Virus record (IMG/VR): IMGVR_UViG_3300009158_000094
Coordinates: 1-39,330 of that record
Direction: 5' to 3' (one strand)
Origin: a virus
DNA length: 39,330 bases
Shown: positions 1 to 6,108 of the stretch, one piece after another
Position numbering within the stretch: position 1 is the stretch's first letter
How the letters are laid out: each line of letters begins with the position of its first letter
Translations under genes and position numbers: made by a program
The notes under the pieces: model-generated
The model's input: only the letters and a program-made list of their open reading frames with translations
What the model was told of the DNA's origin: nothing
Databases searched by the model: none

Positions 1-1082
1 ATTCTCTCCAATGCCAGTAGCACCTGTTCAATCTCTCTCCATGCCGGGCAGAGGTCGCTTTGCGGAATCAGATCGCCAATCTCTTTCAGGTAGCAGGGTG
101 AGATAATCCAGTCACCTTCGGTAGCGCGGGGGAAATTGTGTTTCAGCATCGCATCAAAGCACTGATCCACACCCTTGTCTGTCAATGGGAACTCCCGTGC
201 GCCGCGATCCAGTTCCCTATCGCGTAGTTCGATGTACAGTTTCTCCAGTTCGTCGATCTTGGCTTGTAGTTCCTTCTTATCCTCAAGCTGCATTTCAATA
301 ATCTTGACGCGATCATAGAATGCTGCGGTAATAGAGTCGATCTTGGTTTGCAGTTTTTCAATATACCCTTCATGGTTCAGAACGAGAGCCATCGCATCTA
401 GTCGCCCTTCATGCTCAGAAGCACACTGTTCGTTCAGTCTCTCATTCTCTTGTTCCAGTTCCTTGATCCGCGCATCTTTCTCCGAACTCATCTTCATCCA
501 ATCAACAATCTGATCGGCCAGTTCCGCGCAGTTGGGGCATTCGGGTGCGGTGGTCTGCTGCTCGGCTTTGAGGATGGCTGCTTCTAACTCAGGGTAGCAA
601 CCTTTGGTAGTTCCAATAACCTCCTTTGCCGCCGCCAGTAGTTCCTCATTGACGGGCTGTGGTGCGGGGTAGTCGTCAACCTGCTTCCACCGATGCAACT
701 TCTCGCAAGCATCCTCGAATGCTTTCTGTAGCCCATGCTCTACGATGTAATGTCCGCCGTCACGATGGGTGATGCAAAGTAACTCTGTTGCCATGCCCTC
801 AAAGTTCGGCGCTGCGATCTTCTGCGGGTCTGGTGCTGCGGGGTGGATGAATAGCTTCGTGCCTACCTTTAGGCATCTAAACTCAACATTCCATGCTAAA
901 GAGTTGCCGTACTTTTCACTTTCACATACTGTTGCCACAGACTCCCCCTGCATCTTCTCCATGATGGCGGCTTCGATGCGGCGGGTATATTCAGAGAATA
1001 CAGCGGGGGTCACAGCGCCATTACATTTCTCCACAATACTCGCCCAAATAGCCCGTGCCTCTTGATCTGTTAGGTTAGTCAT
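1..1082 (-). CDS. Hypothetical coiled-coil phage protein (3' end outside window)
   Basis: An uninterrupted reading frame of about 360 codons runs from an ATG at 1082-1080 off the left edge, so the C-terminus is missing. It starts MTNLTDQEARAIW. Residues roughly 195-285 are rich in Glu, Lys and Leu with heptad-like spacing (EKDARIKELEQENERLNEQ and later QLEDKKELQAKIDELEKLY), which suggests a coiled coil. A CPNC pair precedes it. The start overlaps the stop of the upstream Lar-like gene by ATGA, which implies translational coupling in the leftward operon. No family is recognised. The end of the frame (about residue 320 on) is compact and contains the sequence DWIISPCYLKEIGDLIP. Function unknown. 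Confidence 0.75.
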   Translation of the reverse strand, partial: MTNLTDQEARAIWASIVEKCNGAVTPAVFSEYTRRIEAAIMEKMQGESVATVCESEKYGNSLAWNVEFRCLKVGTKLFIHPAAPDPQKIAAPNFEGMATELLCITHRDGGHYIVEHGLQKAFEDACEKLHRWKQVDDYPAPQPVNEELLAAAKEVIGTTKGCYPELEAAILKAEQQTTAPECPNCAELADQIVDWMKMSSEKDARIKELEQENERLNEQCASEHEGRLDAMALVLNHEGYIEKLQTKIDSITAAFYDRVKIIEMQLEDKKELQAKIDELEKLYIELRDRELDRGAREFPLTDKGVDQCFDAMLKHNFPRATEGDWIISPCYLKEIGDLIPQSDLCPAWREIEQVLLALER

Positions 1083-1342
1083 GTCGCTCTCCTGTTCCAG
1101 TTATAAGTTGCTCTTTCAGTAGCCTGTTTCTGAGCTTCTTCTTGTGTTTTGAAGGTAGTAGTAGTTCCTTTTCCGTATTCCCAATATCTGAAAGAGGCAG
1201 AACCGGAAGTATGTGGGGTGACATTACAACAACCTCCACACCGAATGAAAGTCCAAGCGTCATCTGCATCTTCCGAAACGCCACGCTCCTCTAGTTTGGC
1301 AGTGCCACCACAAAATGGGCAGGGTAGAAGTTCAGTGGTCAT
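1079..1342 (-). CDS. Lar-like restriction alleviation zinc-ribbon protein
   Basis: An 87-residue protein that starts MTTELLPCPFCGG and ends YNWNRRAT. The early CPFCGG pair, a later CGGCC cluster and the terminal WNRR are the pattern of the Lar family (restriction alleviation, modulation of type I restriction-modification). A longer frame upstream exists, but the ATG at 1342 has AAAGGAA in front of it and matches the family N-terminus. The stop overlaps the next start as ATGA. The antirestriction role is known for the Lac prophage Lar protein. For this copy it is inferred from the motif pattern only, and many phage Lar-like proteins are uncharacterised zinc ribbons. Confidence 0.75.
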   Translation of the reverse strand: MTTELLPCPFCGGTAKLEERGVSEDADDAWTFIRCGGCCNVTPHTSGSASFRYWEYGKGTTTTFKTQEEAQKQATERATYNWNRRAT

Positions 1343-1385
1343 GTGAGGTTCCTTTACAAAACATATTAGGCTGAGAGCATCGCCG

Positions 1386-1457
1386 TCATAGGTGAGTGGG
1401 CTCCAGAGCTTCGCGTAAGTTTGCAATTGCAGCGATTACTGCCTCTTTATTTTTCAC
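1386..1457 (-). CDS. Possible 23-residue small protein (GTG start)
   Basis: A GTG at 1457 directly follows the stop codon of the upstream gene and is preceded by GAAGGAG at 8-nt spacing, a good ribosome binding site. It encodes MKNKEAVIAAIANLREALEP plus three residues. It fills most of the gap between two otherwise contiguous operon genes. Short and unrecognised, so the call rests on spacing and the ribosome binding site. Confidence 0.4.
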   Translation of the reverse strand: MKNKEAVIAAIANLREALEPTHL

Positions 1458-1733
1458 CTAAATAGCTCCTTCGCGTTTAATCTCGCTTTCAAAAGGTACG
1501 TCCTTCCACTCATCTCCGAACCCCCGTATGGCATCGGCCAGATACAGCGCACGATACTTTTCAATTGGTGCAAGCGCATTACTTTTGGCATCTTCCTCGC
1601 ACACTTCCGCATCCAGACTTCGTTGCCGTTCAGCGATTGCTCGGGCGAAGGCGAGGACTTTATGTGCACCGATTTCCGGTACGGGATACCCCGATATGCT
1701 TTCTGCCAGCTTCATAATTTCCTCGTCACTCAT
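1458..1733 (-). CDS. Hypothetical protein, 91 aa
   Basis: Starts MSDEEIMKLAESISGYPVPE and is helical and acidic. The central stretch HKVLAFARAIAERQRSLDAE resembles a small-protein type common in phage early operons, but no domain can be named. The start overlaps the upstream stop by 4 bases (ATGA at 1730-1733) and the stop abuts the GTG of the next small frame. Function unknown. Confidence 0.7.
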   Translation of the reverse strand: MSDEEIMKLAESISGYPVPEIGAHKVLAFARAIAERQRSLDAEVCEEDAKSNALAPIEKYRALYLADAIRGFGDEWKDVPFESEIKREGAI

Positions 1734-1945
1734 CTCGGTACGCTCCTAAATTCCTTGCTGTAATCGAACACCAGTTTTTTAATCTTCCCGGCTTCGATGC
1801 AGTTCTGTTTCGGTGGGGCGATAAGCTGCACAGTCTCAACGTGATCCACGCCTACCATGTACCCCACACCAAACGCCGTGGAAATGAGGATGCAGATCAC
1901 TACCAACTTGTCTACGTCAATGATCAAGGGTGCGGGTTTCATCAT
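1730..1945 (-). CDS. Small membrane-anchored protein, 71 aa
   Basis: After the start MMKPAPLIIDVDK comes a single hydrophobic segment, about residues 14-33 (VVICILISTAFGVGYMVGV), then a polar C-terminal half ending EFRSVPR. This is the layout of a one-pass membrane protein with an exposed basic tail. Two adjacent Met codons make the exact start uncertain by one residue. It sits in the leftward operon directly after the tryptophan-rich gene. No family is recognised, and no lysis role can be claimed because the real lysis region is at the other end of the window. Confidence 0.7.
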   Translation of the reverse strand: MMKPAPLIIDVDKLVVICILISTAFGVGYMVGVDHVETVQLIAPPKQNCIEAGKIKKLVFDYSKEFRSVPR

Positions 1946-2155
1946 CTACCTCGCAACCCCACGCCACAGGAATGGGTTATATGCCGGCTTACCGTCTATC
2001 AACCATTCTTCACCGTCCCAATGCATCAAGGTGGCAATAGCTCCACCAGTGTAGTAAAGCCAAGTCCCCTCATACCACCCCGGCCTTGACCGCAACGGAT
2101 TCACCCCTGAAAACCAAGGTGTCTTTTTAAGGTTCTGCCTGTTTTGGCTTTTCAT
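1946..2155 (-). CDS. Trp-rich small protein, paralogue A
   Basis: The ATG at 2155 (MKSQNRQNLKK) overlaps the stop of the methyltransferase-like gene as ATGA, so this start is preferred over one four codons upstream. The 69-residue product contains SRPGWY, a central HWDGEEW and a C-terminal WRGVAR. The same skeleton (SRPGWY, YWDGVW, WRGVSR) occurs in the gene at 3218-3418, so the two are paralogues within one operon. Conserved Trp, Gly and Arg positions suggest a compact beta fold. Function unknown. Confidence 0.7.
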   Translation of the reverse strand: MKSQNRQNLKKTPWFSGVNPLRSRPGWYEGTWLYYTGGAIATLMHWDGEEWLIDGKPAYNPFLWRGVAR

Positions 2156-2712
2156 CGCACACCCCACTGTTCTGCCATTGCTGCAGCTATTCCTGCGTAA
2201 GTCCTTGACCTATCTTTCCAACGTGTTTTACTGGGGGGCATCTTATGCACCCTGGCTTCTCTACCCTCTACGATGTTAGTTGGTGTAAGTTTGGGTAGAT
2301 TCTTCAACCAAAGACAGGTTGCTTTTGTTTCCCCATGCCCGAACATCCAGGGTTGGATGATCTGGTCTGGTTTCCTGATCTTAGATGATATGACACTGAT
2401 TGGATTTTCAATGCAGATATGTTTAATATCGACATTCATCAACCTACGAACAAAATCAAGAGCTTCTTGTTGCTCGCCACTGGCAATCTTTCTTGCGAAG
2501 TGTTTAGCTCCGGATACAGCCAAGTGGGTGCAAGGAGGATGGGCAATCATCAAATCCCAGTATGAATAGGAGATGGCGGAAAATACATCAACCTTGAAAT
2601 GCCTCCCAATTCTTTCCGTATCGAGTAGATCACAACTCCATGCGTTATGACCTCTTGCTAAAAAAGCATCTCGAACAATCCCACTAAATTCACAAGCTAT
2701 TAGTACGTTCAT
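2152..2712 (-). CDS. C5-cytosine DNA methyltransferase-like protein, 186 aa
   Basis: The N-terminus MNVLIACEFSGIVRDAFLARG has the layout of the SAM-binding motif of Dcm-type enzymes (normally hydrophobic stretch, then F-x-G). DLMIAHPPCTHLA places Pro59-Pro60-Cys61 as the catalytic PPC motif, and Glu102-Asn103-Pro104 is the ENP form of the ENV motif. At 186 residues it is about half the length of a full C5-methyltransferase, and no target-recognition region or C-terminal motifs IX-X are evident. It may be a minimal phage enzyme that protects phage DNA, or a related enzyme on free nucleotides or modified bases. The start overlaps the upstream small gene by ATGA. The family call is good, but activity and target are inferred. 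Confidence 0.7.
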   Translation of the reverse strand: MNVLIACEFSGIVRDAFLARGHNAWSCDLLDTERIGRHFKVDVFSAISYSYWDLMIAHPPCTHLAVSGAKHFARKIASGEQQEALDFVRRLMNVDIKHICIENPISVISSKIRKPDQIIQPWMFGHGETKATCLWLKNLPKLTPTNIVEGREARVHKMPPSKTRWKDRSRTYAGIAAAMAEQWGVR

Positions 2713-2858
2713 CTCCCCACCCCCATCAATCTAAGTTTCCATTGGTGCAGCGTTGCCTCGTCGTGGGTGATGCACTCGCGGATATGTTCAAGGCGCTCTC
2801 GCTCGCAAGCGAGGTCGTACTCAAGACCCCAGATGATGAATCGTAGCCAGTATTTCAT
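2709..2858 (-). CDS. Hypothetical protein, 49 aa
   Basis: An ATG at 2858 (MKYWLRFIIWGLEYDLACER) continues through a charged helix (EREHIREC-like spacing) to a stop at 2709-2711. It overlaps both neighbours by exactly ATGA, as is the rule in this operon, which is the main support for it being real. The N-terminal 12 residues are aromatic and hydrophobic and could lie on a membrane. No family recognised. Confidence 0.65.
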   Translation of the reverse strand: MKYWLRFIIWGLEYDLACERERLEHIRECITHDEATLHQWKLRLMGVGR

Positions 2859-3061
2859 TTCCAGTCGTCCTTTCTACTCTGCATTTCCGCGTCGGCCATT
2901 TGCCGATACACTGCCGCGACGGTCGCATCGTCCATCGGCAGGATCGAGTGACTCAGGGTGACGATGATCTGCCTTGCTTCCTGCAGTGTCAGCGCCAGCT
3001 TCGCGCCGTGCACGTCCAGGGTGGTGATCATCGTCCTCATCAATGTAGAACTCGCCACCAA
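2855..3061 (-). CDS. Hypothetical small protein in alternative frame, up to 68 aa
   Basis: The frame contains LTLQEARQIIVTLSHSILPM and a charged C-terminus ending RKDDWK, and its stop overlaps the next start by ATGA, so the C-terminal part is very likely translated. The start is unclear: ATG codons exist at 3061, 3040 and 3031, and only the last has a GAGG nearby. It overlaps the downstream half of the gene that starts at 3218, which is in another frame. Either two genes overlap, or one protein is produced by a shift of +1 in this region. Confidence 0.55.
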   Translation of the reverse strand: MVASSTLMRTMITTLDVHGAKLALTLQEARQIIVTLSHSILPMDDATVAAVYRQMADAEMQSRKDDWK

Positions 3062-3218
3062 AAATCAAGGGAATTGGATCGTAATCATCCTTCTCTATTC
3101 CTCTAATCATGCTCTGTAGTTCGTTGCATTCTTCATACATCTCCAACAGCCTTGTGTACATCCTCTTACCTTCACGCTGTATGGCTGTGTGCTTGCGTTT
3201 CATGTCGTTTAGCTTCAT
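2874..3218 (-). CDS. Hypothetical coiled-coil protein with doubtful C-terminal half
   Basis: The start at 3218 (MKLNDMKRKHTAIQREGKR) overlaps the upstream stop as TAATG. Residues 1-65 look like a genuine charged helical protein (LLEMYEECNELQSMIRGIEKDD). From about residue 66 the composition turns into His-, Arg-, Asp- and Gly-rich low-similarity sequence (HHPGRARREAGADTAGSKAD), while the other frame over the same bases (2855-3061) looks normal. The true product probably either ends differently or moves into that other frame. Confidence 0.5.
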   Translation of the reverse strand: MKLNDMKRKHTAIQREGKRMYTRLLEMYEECNELQSMIRGIEKDDYDPIPLIFGGEFYIDEDDDHHPGRARREAGADTAGSKADHRHPESLDPADGRCDRRGSVSANGRRGNAE

Positions 3219-3418
3219 TACCGGCTCACCCCGCGCCAGTAACAGTCCTGATACCAGAACACATGACCACCGGGAGCGGTACTCCAAACGCCATCCCAAT
3301 AGATGCTGTAGGTGGATCCGTTGTAGTCAGCTTTGTACCAGCCGGGGCGTGATTTGAGTGGGCGGCTATCTTTCGGATACCAGCCAGTCAGTTTCAACTT
3401 ACGTTTCGAGCTTTTCAT
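3218..3418 (-). CDS. Trp-rich small protein, paralogue B
   Basis: A 66-residue protein, MKSSKRKLKLTGWYPKDSRP at the start, with SRPGWY, YWDGVW and a final YWRGVSR. It matches paralogue A at 1946-2155 in all these blocks and has a similar basic N-terminus (MKSQNRQNLKK). The start overlaps the upstream stop by ATGA. Two divergent copies in one operon suggest an old duplication. Function unknown. Confidence 0.7.
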   Translation of the reverse strand: MKSSKRKLKLTGWYPKDSRPLKSRPGWYKADYNGSTYSIYWDGVWSTAPGGHVFWYQDCYWRGVSR

Positions 3419-3642
3419 TTCTCACGCTCCTTCAACATGGCGTCTGCGAATTCATACCCGACACGAACAACGTCTTCAATCCTTGGCGTAGTGCCGTCAG
3501 TACACGGTAAAAATCCACGGATAACTGATGCAGCGAAGTAATCACGCAGGGTCATGCCGTGGGTGATGTACTCGTTACCGTCTTGCGGATCAACGTAGCT
3601 CGACGGGAAAGCCCGTTCGGGTAGTAGATAAACTTTCATCAT
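3415..3642 (-). CDS. Conserved small phage protein with GMTLRDYFAA motif
   Basis: A 75-residue protein with the central sequence GMTLRDYFAASVIRGFL and a C-terminal ADAMLKEREK. This combination (GMTLRDxFA followed by a Y/A-rich helix and ADAML-x-x-RE) is a widespread small phage or prophage protein of unknown function. The start overlaps the upstream stop by ATGA. There are two adjacent Met codons at the start. Confidence 0.7.
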   Translation of the reverse strand: MMKVYLLPERAFPSSYVDPQDGNEYITHGMTLRDYFAASVIRGFLPCTDGTTPRIEDVVRVGYEFADAMLKEREK

Positions 3643-3794
3643 TCATTCTCCAGACTAAGTAGCTCCATCTGCAACTCATGCAATCTTTTCTCATCATGGT
3701 CGATGAGCATCTTGCACTCCATCATGCGTTCTTTGGTCAGCGTAATGTCGTAGCGCATGAAGGCTATCAACATCTTCAGGAAGTAGTATCTCAT
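3639..3794 (-). CDS. Hypothetical helical protein, 51 aa
   Basis: Translation from the ATG at 3794 gives MRYYFLKMLIAFMRYDITLT followed by a charged helix ending LLSLENE. A longer frame exists upstream, but it is the shadow of the neighbouring gene, and the ATG at 3794 overlaps that neighbour's stop as ATGA. Looks like a short amphipathic or coiled-coil protein. Function unknown. Confidence 0.6.
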   Translation of the reverse strand: MRYYFLKMLIAFMRYDITLTKERMMECKMLIDHDEKRLHELQMELLSLENE

Positions 3795-3988
3795 TGTCTT
3801 CCCCGCTTGTCGTAGAGTTGGAATAGCTTCACAGGCTTCTGCTTGGGTATCGGGTTGTTGATGATATGCAGCATCTGGAGCGCAAGAGTCATCGCCTCTT
3901 GGTGAGTCACCCAGATGTCCTGCGATCCTCGGATCGTAACCCTGATGCGTCCGGGCCACTGCGAATCGTCCATCACTTGTATGCTCAT
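3791..3988 (-). CDS. Hypothetical protein, 65 aa
   Basis: Starts MSIQVMDDSQWPGRIRVTIR at 3988, inside an ATGA overlap with the zinc-knuckle gene. The N-terminal half looks like a small beta sheet (RIRVTIRGSQDIWVTHQEA), and the C-terminal half is a helix followed by a basic tail ending YDKRGRQ. The longer frame from 4117 is not used because its extra residues are an Arg/Leu-rich shadow of the zinc-knuckle gene. Function unknown. Confidence 0.6.
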   Translation of the reverse strand: MSIQVMDDSQWPGRIRVTIRGSQDIWVTHQEAMTLALQMLHIINNPIPKQKPVKLFQLYDKRGRQ

Positions 3989-4170
3989 TCTTCTATCCTC
4001 GCCATTCCAGAACCTTTGCAGGATGAGCAGCGCGTACCGTCGTACATTCCCTCTCCAGAGCCAGAGCAATGGGCGCAGTAGCCTGGGTCTGTGTCGCAGA
4101 CGCTGAAGCACTCGCACTCTACATCACGGCATTCGTCGGAATACTTCTCTTCAAGGGAGCAATAGATCAT
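3985..4170 (-). CDS. Small Cys-rich protein with two DnaJ-type zinc knuckles
   Basis: A 61-residue protein with eleven cysteines. CAHCSGSGEG (Cys32, Cys35) and CSSCKGSG (Cys48, Cys51) are CxxCxGxG repeats, the zinc-binding element of the DnaJ cysteine-rich domain. An N-terminal Cys/Asp/Glu-rich segment (CRDVECECFSVC) may bind another metal. No J-domain is present, so this is a free-standing zinc knuckle protein and not a co-chaperone homologue. Such proteins are common in phage early operons with unknown roles. It overlaps the downstream gene by ATGA and the upstream gene by 20 bases. Confidence 0.7.
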   Translation of the reverse strand: MIYCSLEEKYSDECRDVECECFSVCDTDPGYCAHCSGSGEGMYDGTRCSSCKGSGMARIEE

Positions 4171-4354
4171 GGATCATCTCCTTCCGCTCCCGTTTGACCC
4201 GCAGGGCGTTATACCGCTGATGCAGCCGCTCAAGGAAGCTGACCCGCTGCGCCCCCTGCTTCTCTATCTCAAGCAGCGACAGCACCTGATCCTCACGCAG
4301 CGTATGCAACTGGGAGGTCATCGAACGCCAATCTTTGAGTATTTCAGAATACAT
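4151..4354 (-). CDS. Hypothetical coiled-coil protein, 67 aa
   Basis: Starts MYSEILKDWRSMTSQLHTLR at 4354 with AAGGAAAAGCA immediately upstream as a plausible ribosome binding site. Almost entirely helical and charged, with a Leu-rich heptad pattern (LSLLEIEKQGAQRVSFLERL). It overlaps the small gene at 4318-4479 by 37 bases in another frame and the zinc-knuckle gene by 20 bases. Function unknown. Confidence 0.6.
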   Translation of the reverse strand: MYSEILKDWRSMTSQLHTLREDQVLSLLEIEKQGAQRVSFLERLHQRYNALRVKRERKEMIHDLLLP

Positions 4355-4479
4355 TGCTTTTCCTTTTCTGCTAGTTTAGAAAATTTAACGAACCGCTTGT
4401 ACGCTGCCCGCCCATCCCGCTTCGCGTCCTCGATCTGCAGCGCGTACAGACGCAGCGCGGCTTTGTGCTTCTTAATCAT
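4318..4479 (-). CDS. Small basic protein, 53 aa
   Basis: An ATG at 4479 lies inside the last codons of the helicase gene (8-base overlap) and gives MIKKHKAALRLYALQIEDAK followed by RDGRAAYKRFVKFSKLAEKE. It is strongly basic (Lys/Arg about one quarter) and helical, which would suit nucleic-acid binding. It fills the gap between the helicase and the next gene. Function unknown. Confidence 0.6.
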   Translation of the reverse strand: MIKKHKAALRLYALQIEDAKRDGRAAYKRFVKFSKLAEKEKQCILKYSKIGVR

Positions 4480-5764
4480 GCCCCAACTCCCATAAAATTT
4501 TCTTCTGTAAAGTGGATAAATCCGACTTCTCTTTCAATGCCCCCCACACCCGCTCGTCTATCGTGCCTTCTGTCAGCAGTACATAGCACCACACCGCTTG
4601 CTTCTGCCCGCCACGGTGCAGCCTGCCTACCGCCTGTTCAAATAGCTCCAGCGACCACGGCAGCGTCAGGAACACCATCTTGTTCTGCCCCTGAAGATTA
4701 ATCCCGTGGCCTGCCGAAGCGGGATGGGCCAGCAGTAGCTCTATCTTCCCCGCATTCCAGCGATCCACCGCCCCTACGCTGTCCAGCGTGTGTGCGTGAG
4801 GGTAACGGCGCTGGAGTTCGGCAAGCTCCTCTTGAAACCAGTACCAGACTAGCGTAGGCGACTTCTGGTTCTCTGTCAGCAGATCATCCAGCAGATCGAA
4901 CTTGTGCTGTGAGAACCACACCGGCACACCGTCCGCATAGACGAATCCGTTCGCCAACTGCTGCAGCTTGCCGGACACTACGCCCGCATTGACCGCCACC
5001 GCGCCCAGTGACATGAAATCCTTCTTCATGTCTTCATACGGCTTACGATCTTCCATCTTGCAGCGTAGCTCTACTGTGTTAAGCGGGGGCAGCGTATCAG
5101 CGTAGTCCTTGTTCTCCAGCATGAAGGTGGCGGGCTTAATCCGCTTCAGTACCTTCTCTAGTGACCCCGGCAGCGGCTCCCACAGCCCGTAGTCGGGATT
5201 GACCAGCCAGAAGTACTGCTGCATGAACGCACCCTTCGAGCGGCCTAGCAGTGACTGATCCACGATCTTGCACTGACCGAATACATCTTCCAGGCCGTTC
5301 GATGTAAAGCTCCCGGTCAGCCCCCAGCGCACAGGTAAGTCCAGCACCTTGTTCAGCGCCTTGAACCGCTTGCCGCTGGCGTTCTTCAGCCGCGTCAGTT
5401 CATCAAACACAATGCCGTCAAACGGCAGCAGTGGATACTGCTCAACTAGCCATTGCAGATTGTCATAGTTGATTACGGTGAAGTCTGACTTCTTATCTAT
5501 CGCGTTGCGCCGTTCTTGTGGGTTGCCTACCGCCACACGCATCTTCAGGCTAGACCATTTCGGGGTTTCCTGCGGCCATACATCAGTACAGACGCGCTTC
5601 GGCGCAACCACTAAAAACCTTTTGACAATTCCATCGCGCAGCATTTCCGACATGGCGGTTAGAGCTATCGCAGTCTTGCCCGCGCCGACAGGAGCGAGGA
5701 TCATCGCCCGGTCGTGTGCGTAGAGAAAATCTACTGCGTTTTCTTGATAGTCTCGGAGAGCCAT
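4472..5764 (-). CDS. SNF2-type DNA helicase/translocase
   Basis: A 430-residue superfamily 2 ATPase. DYQ at residues 5-7 is the Q-like adenine contact, APVGAGKT (24-31) is Walker A, FDEL (120-123) is the Walker B/DExx box, LTGSF is motif III, and QAVGRLHRGGQ (377-387) is motif VI with its arginine fingers, close to the QAxGRxxRxGQ form of SNF2 proteins. It drives ATP-dependent movement on DNA, probably in replication or recombination. The VRR-NUC gene lies directly upstream and overlaps it by 34 bases. The SNF2 helicase plus VRR-NUC pair is a recurring replication module in phages and prophages. Complete, with no missing motif. Confidence 0.9.
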   Translation of the reverse strand: MALRDYQENAVDFLYAHDRAMILAPVGAGKTAIALTAMSEMLRDGIVKRFLVVAPKRVCTDVWPQETPKWSSLKMRVAVGNPQERRNAIDKKSDFTVINYDNLQWLVEQYPLLPFDGIVFDELTRLKNASGKRFKALNKVLDLPVRWGLTGSFTSNGLEDVFGQCKIVDQSLLGRSKGAFMQQYFWLVNPDYGLWEPLPGSLEKVLKRIKPATFMLENKDYADTLPPLNTVELRCKMEDRKPYEDMKKDFMSLGAVAVNAGVVSGKLQQLANGFVYADGVPVWFSQHKFDLLDDLLTENQKSPTLVWYWFQEELAELQRRYPHAHTLDSVGAVDRWNAGKIELLLAHPASAGHGINLQGQNKMVFLTLPWSLELFEQAVGRLHRGGQKQAVWCYVLLTEGTIDERVWGALKEKSDLSTLQKKILWELGHD

Positions 5765-6018
5765 TTATCTATTTCCTGTTTAGACCACAAACAAACATAC
5801 TTCTGCCCCAGTGCTTCCATATCCGCAGCGAACAGCTTCTGCAACGGCGACAGCGCCCCACCCGTACGCTTTAACTCTACAAAGATAGTCCGCCCCGGCA
5901 AGCACACTATTCTGTCAGATACGCCACGGTTAGACGGGGAGACAAACTTGTACGCCCGCCCGCCAGCGTCCTTGACCCGCTTCACCAGATACCGCTCGAG
6001 GTCTTTCTCAAGTTCCAT
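5731..6018 (-). CDS. VRR-NUC domain nuclease
   Basis: A 95-residue stand-alone VRR-NUC nuclease, the small PD-(D/E)XK fold often found next to SNF2-type helicases in phages. The active site reads GVSDRIVCL (Asp35), then FVELKR (Glu48, Lys50), with an N-terminal helix ELEKDLERYLVKRVKDAGG typical of the family. It probably cuts branched or single-stranded intermediates together with the helicase. The ATG at 6018 has no ribosome binding site, and the likely -10 element ends only 7 bases upstream, so the message may be leaderless. First gene of the leftward operon. Confidence 0.88.
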   Translation of the reverse strand: MELEKDLERYLVKRVKDAGGRAYKFVSPSNRGVSDRIVCLPGRTIFVELKRTGGALSPLQKLFAADMEALGQKYVCLWSKQEIDKWLSETIKKTQ

Positions 6019-6025
6019 GAAGATA

Positions 6026-6053
6026 AATATACACCAAAAAAAGTTACTTGCAA
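6026..6053 (-). promoter_or_regulatory. Leftward promoter for VRR-NUC/helicase operon
   Basis: On the minus strand: -35 TTGCAA (6053-6048), 16-base spacer, -10 TATATT (6031-6026). The predicted start of transcription falls at about 6019, at the A of the start codon or one base before it. The -35 hexamer is its own reverse complement and is shared with the rightward promoter. Confidence 0.55.
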
Positions 6054-6076
6054 ACTTTATTTTTACAGACTATACT
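6048..6076 (+). promoter_or_regulatory. Rightward promoter for replication module
   Basis: -35 TTGCAA (6048-6053), 17-base spacer, -10 TATACT (6071-6076), predicted start near 6083, then a short leader with AAAGGAAA before the ATG at 6109. It uses the same -35 hexamer as the leftward promoter, read on the other strand. Confidence 0.6.
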
Positions 6077-6108
6077 GCAAGCTCATCCACTAGAGTAAAG
6101 GAAAGTAA

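Noticed and set aside
769-1065. Plus-strand frame of 98 codons.
   Set aside because: It is the reverse of the long minus-strand frame at 1-1082, which fits the operon direction and overlaps its neighbour by ATGA.
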